From NCBI RefSeq assembly GCF_003316765.1, contig NZ_NIJF01000088.1, forward strand, positions 1 to 64,000: a stretch of DNA of 64,000 nucleotides. The letters run 5' to 3'. The position numbers were made by a program, and so were the translations under genes. Source of the DNA: Bacillus sp. P14.5. Lineage in GTDB: Bacteria; Bacillota; Bacilli; Bacillales; Bacillaceae_B. Below the pieces are notes generated by a model that saw only the letters and a list, made by a program, of their open reading frames with translations, did not search any database and had not been told where the DNA came from. Of this stretch, positions 34,996 to 43,790 are shown one piece after another. Each line of letters opens with the position of its first letter. The stretch's first letter is position 1.

Positions 34996-35571
34996 ATGAA
35001 TAAGTCGCTGGAACAGTTGCAGTTTGAGGTGATCAAAGAATCGAAAAAAGGATATCCGATCCTGCTGGCAGGGTCGATCGTATTTTTTGTATTCACGTTT
35101 CTGCCTTTCTTCCTGCCCATCGAAGCAGTCCAATTAATCTGGATTTTCGGTTTGGGCGCAATTTTTCCTTTGGGGTTATTACTCTCCAAGCTGTTGGGTG
35201 CCAATCTATTCACGTCCAAGAACGAGTTAGCCACATTGGGAGGAATCGTTGCTTTTCCTCAAGCTTTCTTTATTCCGGTCTTTATCCTTGTTCATTCCCA
35301 TATTCCGCAGTATCTGCCATTTACCATTGGATTACTGGCAGGCTCGCATTTCCTTCCTTATATGTGGATTTACAAAAGTAAGGCTTACTTGGTAGTTACT
35401 TTAGGGGTCTGCCTGCTGTCACTCGCTTTAGGCGGATTATTAACAGATCAGGCGTTCACCATCGTTCCCATTGCGATTTCCCTTACTTATCTTTTGGGTG
35501 TCTTCCTGATATTGAAGGAATTGAAAGAAGGAAAGGCGGATTTAACTCCTCCAATAGAAGGAACAGTGTAA
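34996..35571 (+). CDS. Multi-pass membrane protein (possibly DUF7010)
   Basis: A 191-residue protein with about six membrane segments after a short charged N-terminus ('LEQLQFEVIKESKKGYPILL'). Segments such as 'FTIGLLAGSHFLPYMW' suggest the DUF7010 group, but this is from memory and uncertain. Start at 34996, with GAGGTG upstream. 44 bp after the GGDEF-EAL gene, possibly co-transcribed. Confidence 0.6.
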   Translation: MNKSLEQLQFEVIKESKKGYPILLAGSIVFFVFTFLPFFLPIEAVQLIWIFGLGAIFPLGLLLSKLLGANLFTSKNELATLGGIVAFPQAFFIPVFILVHSHIPQYLPFTIGLLAGSHFLPYMWIYKSKAYLVVTLGVCLLSLALGGLLTDQAFTIVPIAISLTYLLGVFLILKELKEGKADLTPPIEGTV

Positions 35572-35587
35572 TTCAGCTATAGAATTG

Positions 35588-35623
35588 AAGGGTTAAAATC
35601 ATACGTGATTTTAACCCTTTTTC
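35588..35623 (+). terminator. Intrinsic terminator
   Basis: Stem AAGGGTTAAAATCA / TGATTTTAACCCTT with a 4-nt loop, followed by TTTCTCC. Confidence 0.9.
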
Positions 35624-35666
35624 TCCTTCTTTTGAAGCTTCCTTTATGTATTGGAATTATAGAGGC

Positions 35667-35870
35667 TCATGAAATTCGGTCTAAGAAAAGAAGCAGATAA
35701 CTTCCTGCACATAGAAAAATGGCAGTTCTGGCAATGATAAGAATTGAACCTTCAAAAGCAGTCAATTCTCCTTTCCTCTTCATTTTTTTAACTTTTCGGT
35801 AAAAGTAGAATGAACATAGAAGCAGGATTACTGCAGATAGTTCAAAGAGATTGTTCAGGAATGCTAGCAA
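35667..35870 (-). CDS. Small membrane protein
   Basis: A 67-residue protein with two membrane segments and a basic linker ('RKVKKMKRKGE'). TTG start, AAAGGA about 10 nt upstream. No family recognised. Confidence 0.5.
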   Translation of the reverse strand: MLAFLNNLFELSAVILLLCSFYFYRKVKKMKRKGELTAFEGSILIIARTAIFLCAGSYLLLFLDRIS

Positions 35871-36063
35871 AAAATCAGTTCCTTTCCGAAATAAATTTTA
35901 GATAGTAACCCAAAGTAATACATTGGCAGGGGATGGTTGGAATTGGGAGATGCTTTCATTATAAAGCAAGAATTATTTAATCTTACAGTCTGCCAATCTG
36001 TTTCAGTAAAACCAAATACTTATTATGTAGTTTCAGCAATCATATTCTTAGGAGAACAATGAC

Positions 36064-36588
36064 ATGAAAGAAGCGCTAACTTTTACTATTAAACTCGAAG
36101 AACCACTTTTAAAACAAGACTATCACAAGATCAATAAGAGAGAGGCTGTACGTGCAGTCATCTTAAAAGATAATAAAATTCTTTTAGTCCAATCACGAAA
36201 AGGAGATTATAAATTTCCAGGCGGCGGGATGGAAGGTGACGAGACCCATTCACAAGCGTTGAAGCGCGAGGTTGCAGAGGAAACGGGATATACAAACATT
36301 GAGGTGATAAAAAACCTGGGAAGGGTCCTTGAAGAAAAATCCGATGAGTTTGTAAGCAATTGTTTATTTAGTATGTCTTCAACCTATTATCTTTGTAGAT
36401 TAGCAAGTGAAGAAACGGATACAATGAATTTGGATGAATACGAAGCAGATCTGGACTTTGTACCAGTGTGGATAACAGTAGAGGAAGCAATAGTTTTAAA
36501 TGAGGCACTGATACATAATACAAAAAACAACTCATGGCTGAAACGTGAAACCCTGGTTCTAAAAAGGTTGAAAGAAGCAAAGGCATGA
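36064..36588 (+). CDS. NUDIX hydrolase
   Basis: A 174-residue hydrolase of nucleoside diphosphates linked to another moiety. The Nudix box is complete: G, five residues, E, seven residues, then REVAEETGY (from 'GGGMEGDETH'). The preceding strand 'AVILKDNKILLVQ' is typical. The substrate cannot be read. AGGAGAACAATGAC precedes the ATG. Monocistronic, followed by a palindromic repeat that may end transcription. Confidence 0.88.
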   Translation: MKEALTFTIKLEEPLLKQDYHKINKREAVRAVILKDNKILLVQSRKGDYKFPGGGMEGDETHSQALKREVAEETGYTNIEVIKNLGRVLEEKSDEFVSNCLFSMSSTYYLCRLASEETDTMNLDEYEADLDFVPVWITVEEAIVLNEALIHNTKNNSWLKRETLVLKRLKEAKA

Positions 36589-36625
36589 ATTTCTGTGAAG
36601 GATGAATGGAGGGAGTCTTCTACGC

Positions 36626-36672
36626 GTTAAAGCACGAAAAGGGACAGTCCCTCTTCGTGCTCTAACGTGCAA
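36626..36672. repeat. Palindromic AGGGACAGTCCCT element, copy 1
   Basis: AAGCACGAAAAGGGAC-AGT-CCCTCTTCGTGCT, a near-perfect palindrome between two convergent genes. A second copy with an even longer stem lies at 46603. It probably folds as a hairpin and could act as a bidirectional terminator. Confidence 0.75.
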
Positions 36673-36698
36673 AAGTGCAGGTTGAAATCTACCATTTT

Positions 36699-37337
36699 TT
36701 ACTTCAGATATTGCGAGACTAACACGTAGGCTCTTTCTCTAGTGAGAGTAGCCTGTGTCGCTATATATTCCAGAGTCTCCGTGGAGCCTCCTTCATACTT
36801 CAGGGATGCTTCTTTAGCTTTAACATCTCTTTGGTCGACCCATTCCCGTTGTTCTTCTCTCAGGCTGTCCATCTCTTCCTGCCTAAGCTGCTCCTGCAGA
36901 ATTCCATAGATTTCATTCATCTCATTGTCCCACTTCTTAAACCGTTCCTGCTCTTGTTCTTCCATCTCAACCATCGTATCTTTAGCTTCTGCATAACGGT
37001 CTTCTTCTTCCATCTTGCTAAGTTTTTCAAGGTATTCTGTCTTCGTTTTTTCAGCCGTCACATTTTCGTCAGTGGCTTGTTCTGTCCCTTCACTACTTGA
37101 TTCGTCAGATGTATTACTTTGCTCAGTTTGTTCTTTTTCTTCATCAGAATCCGGTGTCGATTCTGAAGCTCCTTCATTTTTATCAGTATCAGCTGCGTCA
37201 TCAGCAGCATTTTGAGAAGAGCTGATATCGGAATTTTGGTTGCCAGGCGAAGCATTCGACTCTTCGGTTGAATTACCGCAGGCAGCTAACAAGAGCGGCA
37301 GTGACAGTGTCAGGATAATAAGCTTTCGTGAGTTCAT
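36699..37337 (-). CDS. LprI/DUF1311-like lipoprotein
   Basis: A 212-residue lipoprotein. Signal peptide with the lipobox LAAC; then an acidic, Ser/Thr/Glu-rich linker (about 25-100); then a helical domain with 'ERFKKWDNEMNEIYGILQEQ' and 'LREEQREWVDQRDVKAKEAS', the conserved pattern of DUF1311, the lysozyme-inhibitor LprI family. It should sit on the outer face of the membrane. The role in lysozyme protection is inferred from the family. GGGGGTC precedes the ATG. Confidence 0.82.
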   Translation of the reverse strand: MNSRKLIILTLSLPLLLAACGNSTEESNASPGNQNSDISSSQNAADDAADTDKNEGASESTPDSDEEKEQTEQSNTSDESSSEGTEQATDENVTAEKTKTEYLEKLSKMEEEDRYAEAKDTMVEMEEQEQERFKKWDNEMNEIYGILQEQLRQEEMDSLREEQREWVDQRDVKAKEASLKYEGGSTETLEYIATQATLTRERAYVLVSQYLK

Positions 37338-37642
37338 TTAAAGACCCCCTATGTATTTGCGGAAATTCCTTCTACTTTGGCAGTCAAATGGAATTTCTCT
37401 AACAAATGTAATACTAACATAAAAGTGTATATTGAAATTTATAAAAGTTTGTGAAGTTATATGTTCATTAAAGGTAACTTGGTTTTCGGAAGGGAGAGGG
37501 AAGAACATAACTCTCGTACCCACTAGCTCGAAGTGAGGAGCTGCCGGATCCAGGCCTTTGGAGGAATAATGAGCCAGGAGCAGCAATATTTTTTTGAAAA
37601 CTCATAATTTATTGAAAGGACATGTAAAAAAATACAAAATAA

Positions 37643-37668
37643 TGCAACCTTTTTGAAGTTGAATCGTC
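37643..37668 (+). promoter_or_regulatory. ECF-type promoter of the sigma/anti-sigma operon
   Basis: TGCAAC(CTTTTT) at 37643, followed 16 bp later by CGTC at 37665, matches the TGAAAC-N16-CGTC pattern recognised by SigM/SigW/SigX-type factors. It lies 36 bp before the sigma gene, pointing to autoregulation. Confidence 0.7.
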
Positions 37669-37704
37669 TCACTACTAGCGGCTTAGTGATGGGGAGTTTT
37701 AAAT

Positions 37705-38195
37705 ATGGCAAGGAAACCTTTAAAGGTTATAGAGGATGTATATAACGAGCATTATGTTTACCTGAGGAACTTTTTAATGGGACTGACAAGGGATAGTGAA
37801 CTGGCCGATGAAATCATTCAGGAATTATTTGCGAAGATTCTTTTGACTCCATCTCAGGTATTTAAGGTTCGCTATATGAAAAGCTGGCTTGCAAGAGGAG
37901 CTAAAAATACGTTGCTGGACCATTATAAAAAAAGAGACCTGCCTTGTTGAACGATGACTCCATTATCGAAGCCCTGTTAATCGAAAATAACACTCCTGAA
38001 AGCAAAGTTGTCGCCAAGCATGAGTTGGAAGCCATCATGAGTTCTTTGTCTTCAACTGATAAAGCTATTATTCTGGCAAAAGAATATTACGGCTACAATT
38101 ATCAGGAAATCAGTGACCTGATGGATATTCCGATTTCCACTCTAAAGTCAAAGGTCTTCCGAATAAAAAAGCAGATTGCGAGAGAAGGTGATTAG
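37705..38195 (+). pseudogene. ECF sigma factor, frameshifted
   Basis: RNA polymerase ECF sigma factor. Region 2: 'EHYVYLRNFLMGLTRDSELADEIIQ', ending 'RYMKSWLARGAKNTLLDHYKK'. Region 4: 'LSSTDKAIILAKEYYGYNYQ' and 'ISDLMDIPISTLKSKVFRIK'. The frame breaks at 37943: one added T in CCTTGTTG turns 'RDLPC-stop' into 'RDLPLLNDDSIIEAL', giving about 163 residues. The downstream gene encodes its likely membrane anti-sigma factor. A matching ECF promoter lies upstream. Confidence 0.82.
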
Positions 38196-38690
38196 GTGAA
38201 TGATCAAGAGAAAATCCATCATTTATGCAAGGAACTGATCCCGCTCATGGACGACGTAGATCACTTTACAAAAGATATACTTATGGATCATATTCAGGAA
38301 TGCAGGACATGTCAACAATCTTACGCCAAAATCAATGAATTTAGTGAGAACTTTTCATCCCCAAAAGTCCAGGAAGAAGTAGAGATACCGCCGCTGAAAA
38401 AATTGGCTCAATTCAATACTGGCCTCAAAATCTTATTGATTGGAATAAGGGTGGTAATCCTATTTTACTTAATTTTTTCAAGTCTCAAATTTTCTGATGG
38501 AATGTCCCTGTCTGAAACAACAATTCAACATTTGGAAGCAGGAATCTTTCTGTTCTATTTTCCGACAGCGATTTTCTTAACGGTTTTTTCTTTTATTTTT
38601 TTCAATAAGAAATGGAGCTTTTTCTCATTATGTTTGGATATTCTGGTGATTACCATGACAACTGTATTTCTAAGATGGTTATTTATATAA
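38196..38690 (+). CDS. Zinc-finger membrane anti-sigma factor
   Basis: A 164-residue protein. The N-terminal anti-sigma domain has an H-x3-C-x2-C zinc motif ('DHIQECRTCQQSY'), as in ZAS/zf-HC2 proteins that hold ECF sigma factors inactive. Three membrane segments follow (about 87-104, 115-135 and 142-162). GTG start directly after the sigma stop, with AAGGTGATTAG as ribosome site, so the two are coupled. Confidence 0.85.
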   Translation: MNDQEKIHHLCKELIPLMDDVDHFTKDILMDHIQECRTCQQSYAKINEFSENFSSPKVQEEVEIPPLKKLAQFNTGLKILLIGIRVVILFYLIFSSLKFSDGMSLSETTIQHLEAGIFLFYFPTAIFLTVFSFIFFNKKWSFFSLCLDILVITMTTVFLRWLFI

Positions 38691-38852
38691 GGCTCTTTTC
38701 GAAAACTTTGTAGCTGTTTAATACTAATTCACGAGAAAAACAAGCTTAATTCTCAGGAATAAGCTAGTTAACATGATAAGGAAAGAGCTGATCCCTCTGA
38801 TTTACCCGGGGAAATATCCGGCTCTTGGGATGTTTCCGATAGCAACAATGTA
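38691..38852 (+). repeat. Dispersed 120-190 bp element, copy 2
   Basis: Starts GGCTCTTTTCGAAAACTTTG right after the anti-sigma stop codon and ends CCGATAGCAACAATG. Internal word TCCGGCTCTTGGGATG is shared with copy 1. Confidence 0.75.
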
Positions 38853-38888
38853 TGTCAAAATAGCCTTTTATAAAAGGGAGGAAGTAAC

Positions 38889-39575
38889 ATGATTGCATTA
38901 CTTTTCATTGGTCTATTCTGGGGAACCCTGTTATTTGTTTTTTCGTACATCCTCTCAAAAAAATACGGGAAGTATTTCGTGCCGCCGCTGGTCAATTTTT
39001 TTGCTGCATTCCTGATTACTGCCTATGGTTTTTACTTTGTACGGGGTTTTGAAGGAATGGCTTACGGATTTCTCGGATTGGGATTTTTGATTACTGCAAT
39101 TATTGGTACGATCTTATTGAAGTTCATAGTCGGCAAAGCGGAACAAAAGCATTCTATGAAAAGAGACCGGATCTTGCTGATCTCTCTGCCTCTTGTCTTT
39201 ACGATTTCACTGGGAGTTTTGGTCTTCACCAATAAGAATTATCGTATCATTGATGAAGGAAGTACGAAGTTTGCAGAAGGGGATAGTCGAAAATATGAAG
39301 ATTACTATAGGGTTACGACAGTCTCTGAAGGAAGGAAGCAGGTAACATTGACGCTCGGTAAAGATTATATGGGCAAAGAAATAAAAGTGGATAGGGTCAG
39401 CCAAAGGAATAACACTGAAATCATCATCGATCTAAAGGAAGGGGAGCATAAAAGCCATACACCTTATATTATGATTCAACTTGATGAAATCAAGGAACCG
39501 CTTATCGTACAAACGAGCGAAGGAGAAACGATTGAGTCAATAGAGGAAAAGGTAAGGGCAGATAACGAAAATTGA
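38889..39575 (+). CDS. Membrane protein with extracytoplasmic domain (YesK-like N-terminus)
   Basis: A 228-residue protein. Residues 1-75 hold three membrane segments ('FIGLFWGTLLFVFSYILSKKYGKYF', then two glycine-rich helices), resembling YesK. A fourth segment (about 96-113) leads into a soluble beta-rich domain of about 110 residues that binds an unknown ligand. GGGAGGAAGTAAC precedes the ATG. Copies 2 and 3 of the dispersed element flank the gene on both sides. Confidence 0.6.
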   Translation: MIALLFIGLFWGTLLFVFSYILSKKYGKYFVPPLVNFFAAFLITAYGFYFVRGFEGMAYGFLGLGFLITAIIGTILLKFIVGKAEQKHSMKRDRILLISLPLVFTISLGVLVFTNKNYRIIDEGSTKFAEGDSRKYEDYYRVTTVSEGRKQVTLTLGKDYMGKEIKVDRVSQRNNTEIIIDLKEGEHKSHTPYIMIQLDEIKEPLIVQTSEGETIESIEEKVRADNEN

Positions 39576-39699
39576 CCCTTTTATAACAGAGAGCACCACA
39601 AATAAAATACAGATTGGCCATCATAATATTCCTTACTTTTGACCCTAATCTTTATCAGATCCCGTTTATAGCTGTTTGAATATGTCTGTTTTCGTATAG

Positions 39700-39873
39700 A
39701 TTATTGCTTTCGATAAAATTCCAAGAGCCCGATATTTCCCCTGAATACTAATGTTTCTCTCTCTTAACGGGGCGCGTGGCTCTTTTTTTCTTGCTTACCA
39801 GGATATAACGGTGAATTCTGGTGATGTTTTTCGAAATTCATATTAAATAGGAACAAAGTTTACGAAAAGAGCC
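39700..39873 (-). repeat. Dispersed 120-190 bp element, copy 3
   Basis: Reverse orientation: begins TTATTGCTTTCGATAAAATT and ends ACAAAGTTTACGAAAAGAGCC. With copy 2 it forms an inverted pair around the gene at 38889. The rest of 39576-39989 shows nothing further. Confidence 0.75.
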
Positions 39874-39989
39874 TTGAATAAAAATGCTTCGAAAAGAATA
39901 GATGGGATCGATTATTTTAAGGTAGTTATTTACTAATGCTCATTATATAATGAATTTAAAATCCCTTTTACTAGTATTGGAGAAAATTA

Positions 39990-41567
39990 ATGGCAGAGGA
40001 ATTGTTGTTGTATGTCCTGCTGATTGCGCTGGCAGGTTTTTTAAGTTTGGGTTTAAGTTGGTTTTCTTATTATAAATTGCAGGAGGCTCCAGGCGGGCGG
40101 CAGTATATGATTGCTACTTTATTATCGGCAGTTTTCGCATTTGCATATGCCTTTGAATTGACAAGCAGCACGCTGATGGAAGTGAAATTCTGGCTGGGTG
40201 CGGAATATCTTGTCATGCCGTTCATACCGGGTTTCCTTTTATGGATGTGTGTGAGGTATGCCGGAATTGAGCTCAGGCAGCGCCACCTCTATCTTTTGTT
40301 TCTGCCACCTATTATTACGGTTTTCACACAGCATACGAATGAACTTCATCATTTATATTACACATCGATTCAACTGAGGGAAGACCTGCCTTTTCCAATC
40401 GTTGAATTGACATACGGACCTTTATTCTATGTCCATGCTCTATATCTTTTCTTATGTCTGACAACGAGTATAGTTCTCCTTTTGCTTCAGTTAAAAAAAG
40501 CTCCGTTCCGTTTTCGGATGCAAATCATCTTGATGATCTTAGGATTATTCGTGCCCATTGTCGCTAATTATTTTTACGTGAACAAGTACAGTGATAATGG
40601 GATTGACCTAGGGCCGGTGTCGATGAGCCTTTCATTCATCCTTCATGGAATCGCATTGTTTTCCTATCAAATGTTCAATGTCCTTCCGATCGCAAGGGAG
40701 AAGGTATTTGACAGCATGAGGGAAGGGGTGGTGGTCCTTGATCAAAAGGGGGCTGTCCTGGATTACAATAATGCCATGCTGAAAGTTATTCCAGAGTTGA
40801 ACCAGCTGTCAGTCGGAAAGGCGATTCATAAGGTGCTTCAGGATTCAGAACTGAGCCGGCTTATCTGCCAAGGAAAGGAATGCGACTATGAATGTACCAA
40901 GAATGGTACAGTGGAGCATTATCAAGTCCGGTTCTCTCCTGTTTTTCACAAAAACAAGGAAGTAATCGGAAGCATCATCACCTTTATGAACATTTCTGAA
41001 AGAGTGCTCCTGCAGGATAAGTTAAAAAGGCTGGCAAGCTATGACGGCCTGACTAATGTATACAACCGCACCTGCTTCCTGGAAAACGCCGAATCAGTAG
41101 TGGATTCCTCCGTGAACGGTGCTTCCTTGATCCTCTTTGATATCGATCATTTCAAGCAGGTCAACGATACCTTTGGCCATGAGGCAGGAGACACCGTGCT
41201 TTCCCAAGTTGCCCGCACAGCCCAGTCACACCTGAGACCTCACGACCTTTTGGGCAGATATGGCGGAGAAGAGTTCATCATTCTTTTGCCGGAAACACCT
41301 TTAGAAGAGGCTTTTTTGATAGCAAATCAATTGAGGATAACTATAGCCTCCAACCTGGTAAAGGTTGATCGCAAACCGGTCCAGGTCACTTCCAGCTTTG
41401 GCATAACTTTTATATCCGGCAGAGAAGACTTCTCACAGGAAAGCATAAAAGAAGCTATTGGTAAGGCAGACGAGGCTCTTTATGCTGCCAAAAGAAACGG
41501 CCGGAATAATGTTCAAGTGTTTGTAGAAGAGCAGGGATTAGCATTTAATAGTTCCGGAGACAAGTAA
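39990..41567 (+). CDS. 7TM-PAS diguanylate cyclase
   Basis: A 525-residue membrane enzyme that should make cyclic di-GMP. Residues 1-225 form seven membrane segments of the histidine-kinase N-terminal 7TM type. A PAS domain follows (about 235-335, 'FDSMREGVVVLDQKGAVLDYNNAML'-like). The GGDEF domain (about 345-515) has an intact GGEEF in 'LLGRYGGEEFIILL'. The product-inhibition site RxxD (RPHD) lies five residues before it. Upstream site is weak (TGGAGAAAATTA). The next gene follows after 22 bp. Confidence 0.92.
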   Translation: MAEELLLYVLLIALAGFLSLGLSWFSYYKLQEAPGGRQYMIATLLSAVFAFAYAFELTSSTLMEVKFWLGAEYLVMPFIPGFLLWMCVRYAGIELRQRHLYLLFLPPIITVFTQHTNELHHLYYTSIQLREDLPFPIVELTYGPLFYVHALYLFLCLTTSIVLLLLQLKKAPFRFRMQIILMILGLFVPIVANYFYVNKYSDNGIDLGPVSMSLSFILHGIALFSYQMFNVLPIAREKVFDSMREGVVVLDQKGAVLDYNNAMLKVIPELNQLSVGKAIHKVLQDSELSRLICQGKECDYECTKNGTVEHYQVRFSPVFHKNKEVIGSIITFMNISERVLLQDKLKRLASYDGLTNVYNRTCFLENAESVVDSSVNGASLILFDIDHFKQVNDTFGHEAGDTVLSQVARTAQSHLRPHDLLGRYGGEEFIILLPETPLEEAFLIANQLRITIASNLVKVDRKPVQVTSSFGITFISGREDFSQESIKEAIGKADEALYAAKRNGRNNVQVFVEEQGLAFNSSGDK

Positions 41568-41589
41568 AGGATAAGAGAAGGAGGAAATA

Positions 41590-42489
41590 ATGAGCGAAAC
41601 GGCACAATTGATTATTTTGATACTTACCACTATGGCTGTTCTGGTGCTTTTTAAAAAATCCAAGGATGACGAACCGCTTTTACTCTTGAAATTATTTGGG
41701 TTTACCTTTATCGGTGCCTTCATGCTGGATTTAGACAGTGTAAAGCTGCCATTGGGTTTCGCTGTGTTTCTATTATTCTTTCGGAATCCTAAGTTGAATG
41801 CAGAAACAAAGCATATAGCAGCGTCAGTAGGATTGGGTATTTTCATGCTTAATCTCTTCATTCCCCAGGCAGAAGCCATGGTCTATGAACGTACACAGCA
41901 TGTTGATTTGCAAAATACGAATTTTTACGAAGGAAGCCTTGCGGAAGAACTGGTCCACCTGAAAGATCATTTTAAAATGGATAAAAACAGCACCGAATTA
42001 AGAGGGCTTGATATGGTGATTCACGAGGATGGAACTTATAAATTCCTTAGCTTTGGACTTGTGGAACAAACTCATGAAGGGACGGTTAACTATATTATCG
42101 ACCTTTCCGATGACAGAAAAAGCTTTGATGTTTCAAGGTATAAGGTAAAGAAGGAACAAGAAGAGTACCTCAATCACCTGCAATTTACCGACGCAGAGCT
42201 CTTGCTGTCGAACATCGATATTATTACCCCTTCAATGTTTGATATAGAAGGAAAGGAATACTATCAGCTTAAAACAGATGGTCTGCGGGAAAGCTATGAT
42301 GGTCAGTCGAACAACACGTTTAAAATTGACACAGCTGGTAAGCATGAAATTGAGAAAGATCAACTTCCTGCTCAAACCATCGTGGCTGAAGTCTGTGGAA
42401 GTAAAGAGTTGACCGAAACTCATTATCCTTTTAAGTGTGAACAAGATGAATATTTTTGGCTGGATATGCTGCCTAAATCGCAGGATTAA
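41590..42489 (+). CDS. Hypothetical membrane-anchored protein
   Basis: A 299-residue protein with three N-terminal membrane segments (about 5-22, 32-65 and 75-95) and a soluble extracytoplasmic domain of about 200 residues with alternating beta strands. The C-terminus contains two cysteines ('VAEVCGSKE', 'PFKCEQDE') that could form a disulphide. No family recognised. GAAGGAGGAAATA precedes the ATG. Probably co-transcribed with the diguanylate cyclase, followed by a terminator. Confidence 0.65.
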   Translation: MSETAQLIILILTTMAVLVLFKKSKDDEPLLLLKLFGFTFIGAFMLDLDSVKLPLGFAVFLLFFRNPKLNAETKHIAASVGLGIFMLNLFIPQAEAMVYERTQHVDLQNTNFYEGSLAEELVHLKDHFKMDKNSTELRGLDMVIHEDGTYKFLSFGLVEQTHEGTVNYIIDLSDDRKSFDVSRYKVKKEQEEYLNHLQFTDAELLLSNIDIITPSMFDIEGKEYYQLKTDGLRESYDGQSNNTFKIDTAGKHEIEKDQLPAQTIVAEVCGSKELTETHYPFKCEQDEYFWLDMLPKSQD

Positions 42490-42592
42490 TTTGGCCGGGG
42501 ATCAAGACTGGCTTAGCTCAAAATGAAAGTGAAATCAGAGGGGGCACTGAAAATATACCCAATTTTAAAACCTAATTCTCTCTTTAACAAAG

Positions 42593-42638
42593 AAAAAGTC
42601 AACTATACTTCCTTAAATCGGAAGAAAGTTGGCTTTTT
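42593..42638 (+). terminator. Intrinsic terminator
   Basis: AAAAAGTCAACT pairs with AGTTGGCTTTTT; the inner part CTTCC / GGAAG extends the stem. A similar hairpin occurs near 10970-11025. Confidence 0.75.
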
Positions 42639-42804
42639 GAATGTGTCTCTTTTTTTATCCCATTAGCTTTAGAGTCCTTTTAATGATTTTTAGAACAAAC
42701 GCCTGCCGGGCCAGGGAATGTACTTTCTCAACAAGACGAGGGAAAGATGCCGATTCAAGGGTCTGGAATAGTGACCAGTGGTACCGATCAGCCTCAGCAA
42801 TTTG

Positions 42805-43010
42805 TCTAGTATATAGAGGGAAAAATTCCCCTTATTTACAAAAAAGCATGTTAAAACAGCCAAATAGCGGGAGAAATTCCCCTTATTTGACCAAAAACAC
42901 TAGAAAACAGGTGCTGCTTCTTCTAATAAGGGGAAAAACTCCCTCTATTTACTCCAATATGAGCTTAGAAATTGCATTTAGCGGGAAAAACTCCCCTTAT
43001 TTTCACCACT
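42805..43010. repeat. Dispersed palindromic repeat family, locus 4
   Basis: Four well-conserved cores: ATAGAGGGAAAAATTCCCCT, ATAGCGGGAGAAATTCCCCT, ATAAGGGGAAAAACTCCCTC and TTAGCGGGAAAAACTCCCCT. They are spaced about 50-55 bp, with linkers containing AGCATGTTAAAACAG-like words. Same family as 10660, 11160 and 14275. An open frame across the array is an artefact. Confidence 0.85.
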
Positions 43011-43070
43011 GAATAAAAGGATAATCCTATTCGCTATAAAGCCCACTCCGCCGTGCGCCCGCCAAGTGGT

Positions 43071-43154
43071 GTGACTGGGTTTATTGGCTTTGTGCTGTTT
43101 GTATCAGCAGGTATCATCTTGATACTTTCTTATGCCGTTTATCTTTTTAAGTAG
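43071..43154 (+). pseudogene. Hydrophobic coding remnant
   Basis: GTG followed by 26 codons encoding one membrane helix (MTGFIGFVLFVSAG) and a stop. The frame is open further upstream but has no usable start or ribosome site. Probably the 3' end of a lost gene, or a micro-protein. Confidence 0.25.
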
Positions 43155-43302
43155 AGGGATATCTTTCTTTATCTCCTGCGCTTTGTAATAATATGAAACT
43201 TTTGCTGAGATGAATCGTAGCTGTTTATAAGGTGAGATATATTAGGAAGAACTTCTAAGGACGTTTTTTCTCTCGATTATAAGATTGTGAGGTTTAAGGA
43301 TA

Positions 43303-43539
43303 ATGGTTAAAAAGAGCATCGGATATTCCGCAACCTATTTTACAGTAATTGTGGTTTATCAATTATTCATTCACAATGAAGTCAGGTGGGCTGAGAATGC
43401 AGGGATAAGCTTTATGGTTTTTCTTGTCTCTCTTTTTTTCATTGGACGGATGTTCCCTATGATTGGAAAAAGAATAGCAGCGAACAAAAGATTAATAATG
43501 ATTGAGAGTGATCTTTTTAATATTTTGGAAAGCTGGTGA
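43303..43539 (+). CDS. Small membrane protein
   Basis: A 78-residue protein with two membrane segments and a basic, then acidic C-terminal helix ('KRIAANKRLIMIESDLFNIL'). GAGG lies about 10 nt before the ATG. No family recognised; 7 bp from the next small gene. Confidence 0.55.
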   Translation: MVKKSIGYSATYFTVIVVYQLFIHNEVRWAENAGISFMVFLVSLFFIGRMFPMIGKRIAANKRLIMIESDLFNILESW

Positions 43540-43546
43540 ATGATGT

Positions 43547-43747
43547 ATGCGGGAAGACTTATATTCGAGGCTTAATAGCTGGAGAGAAAAGTATTCGAGC
43601 TTTGTCATAGCATTGGTTTGCTTGTACAGCGCCTATGTAAGCTGGGGTGGAAATGGGGTGTTAACTGGTGTATTGGTGTCAGGGGTTATAGTTTGCGGGA
43701 CAATTGGATTCCAGGATGTAAAGCGCTCGAGGCAGCAAAGCTCTTAA
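43547..43747 (+). CDS. Small membrane protein
   Basis: A 66-residue protein with a polar N-terminus ('REDLYSRLNSWREKYSS') and two membrane segments, ending in a basic tail. GGTGA 8 nt upstream. Likely co-transcribed with the preceding gene. Confidence 0.55.
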   Translation: MREDLYSRLNSWREKYSSFVIALVCLYSAYVSWGGNGVLTGVLVSGVIVCGTIGFQDVKRSRQQSS

Positions 43748-43790
43748 AGACTGCAGTTCCATCTCATCAAGGTAAAAGGGAGAAATAAGA

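Noticed and set aside
42641-43012. 123-codon frame across the palindrome cluster
   Set aside because: It spans four non-coding repeat cores and has no ribosome site.
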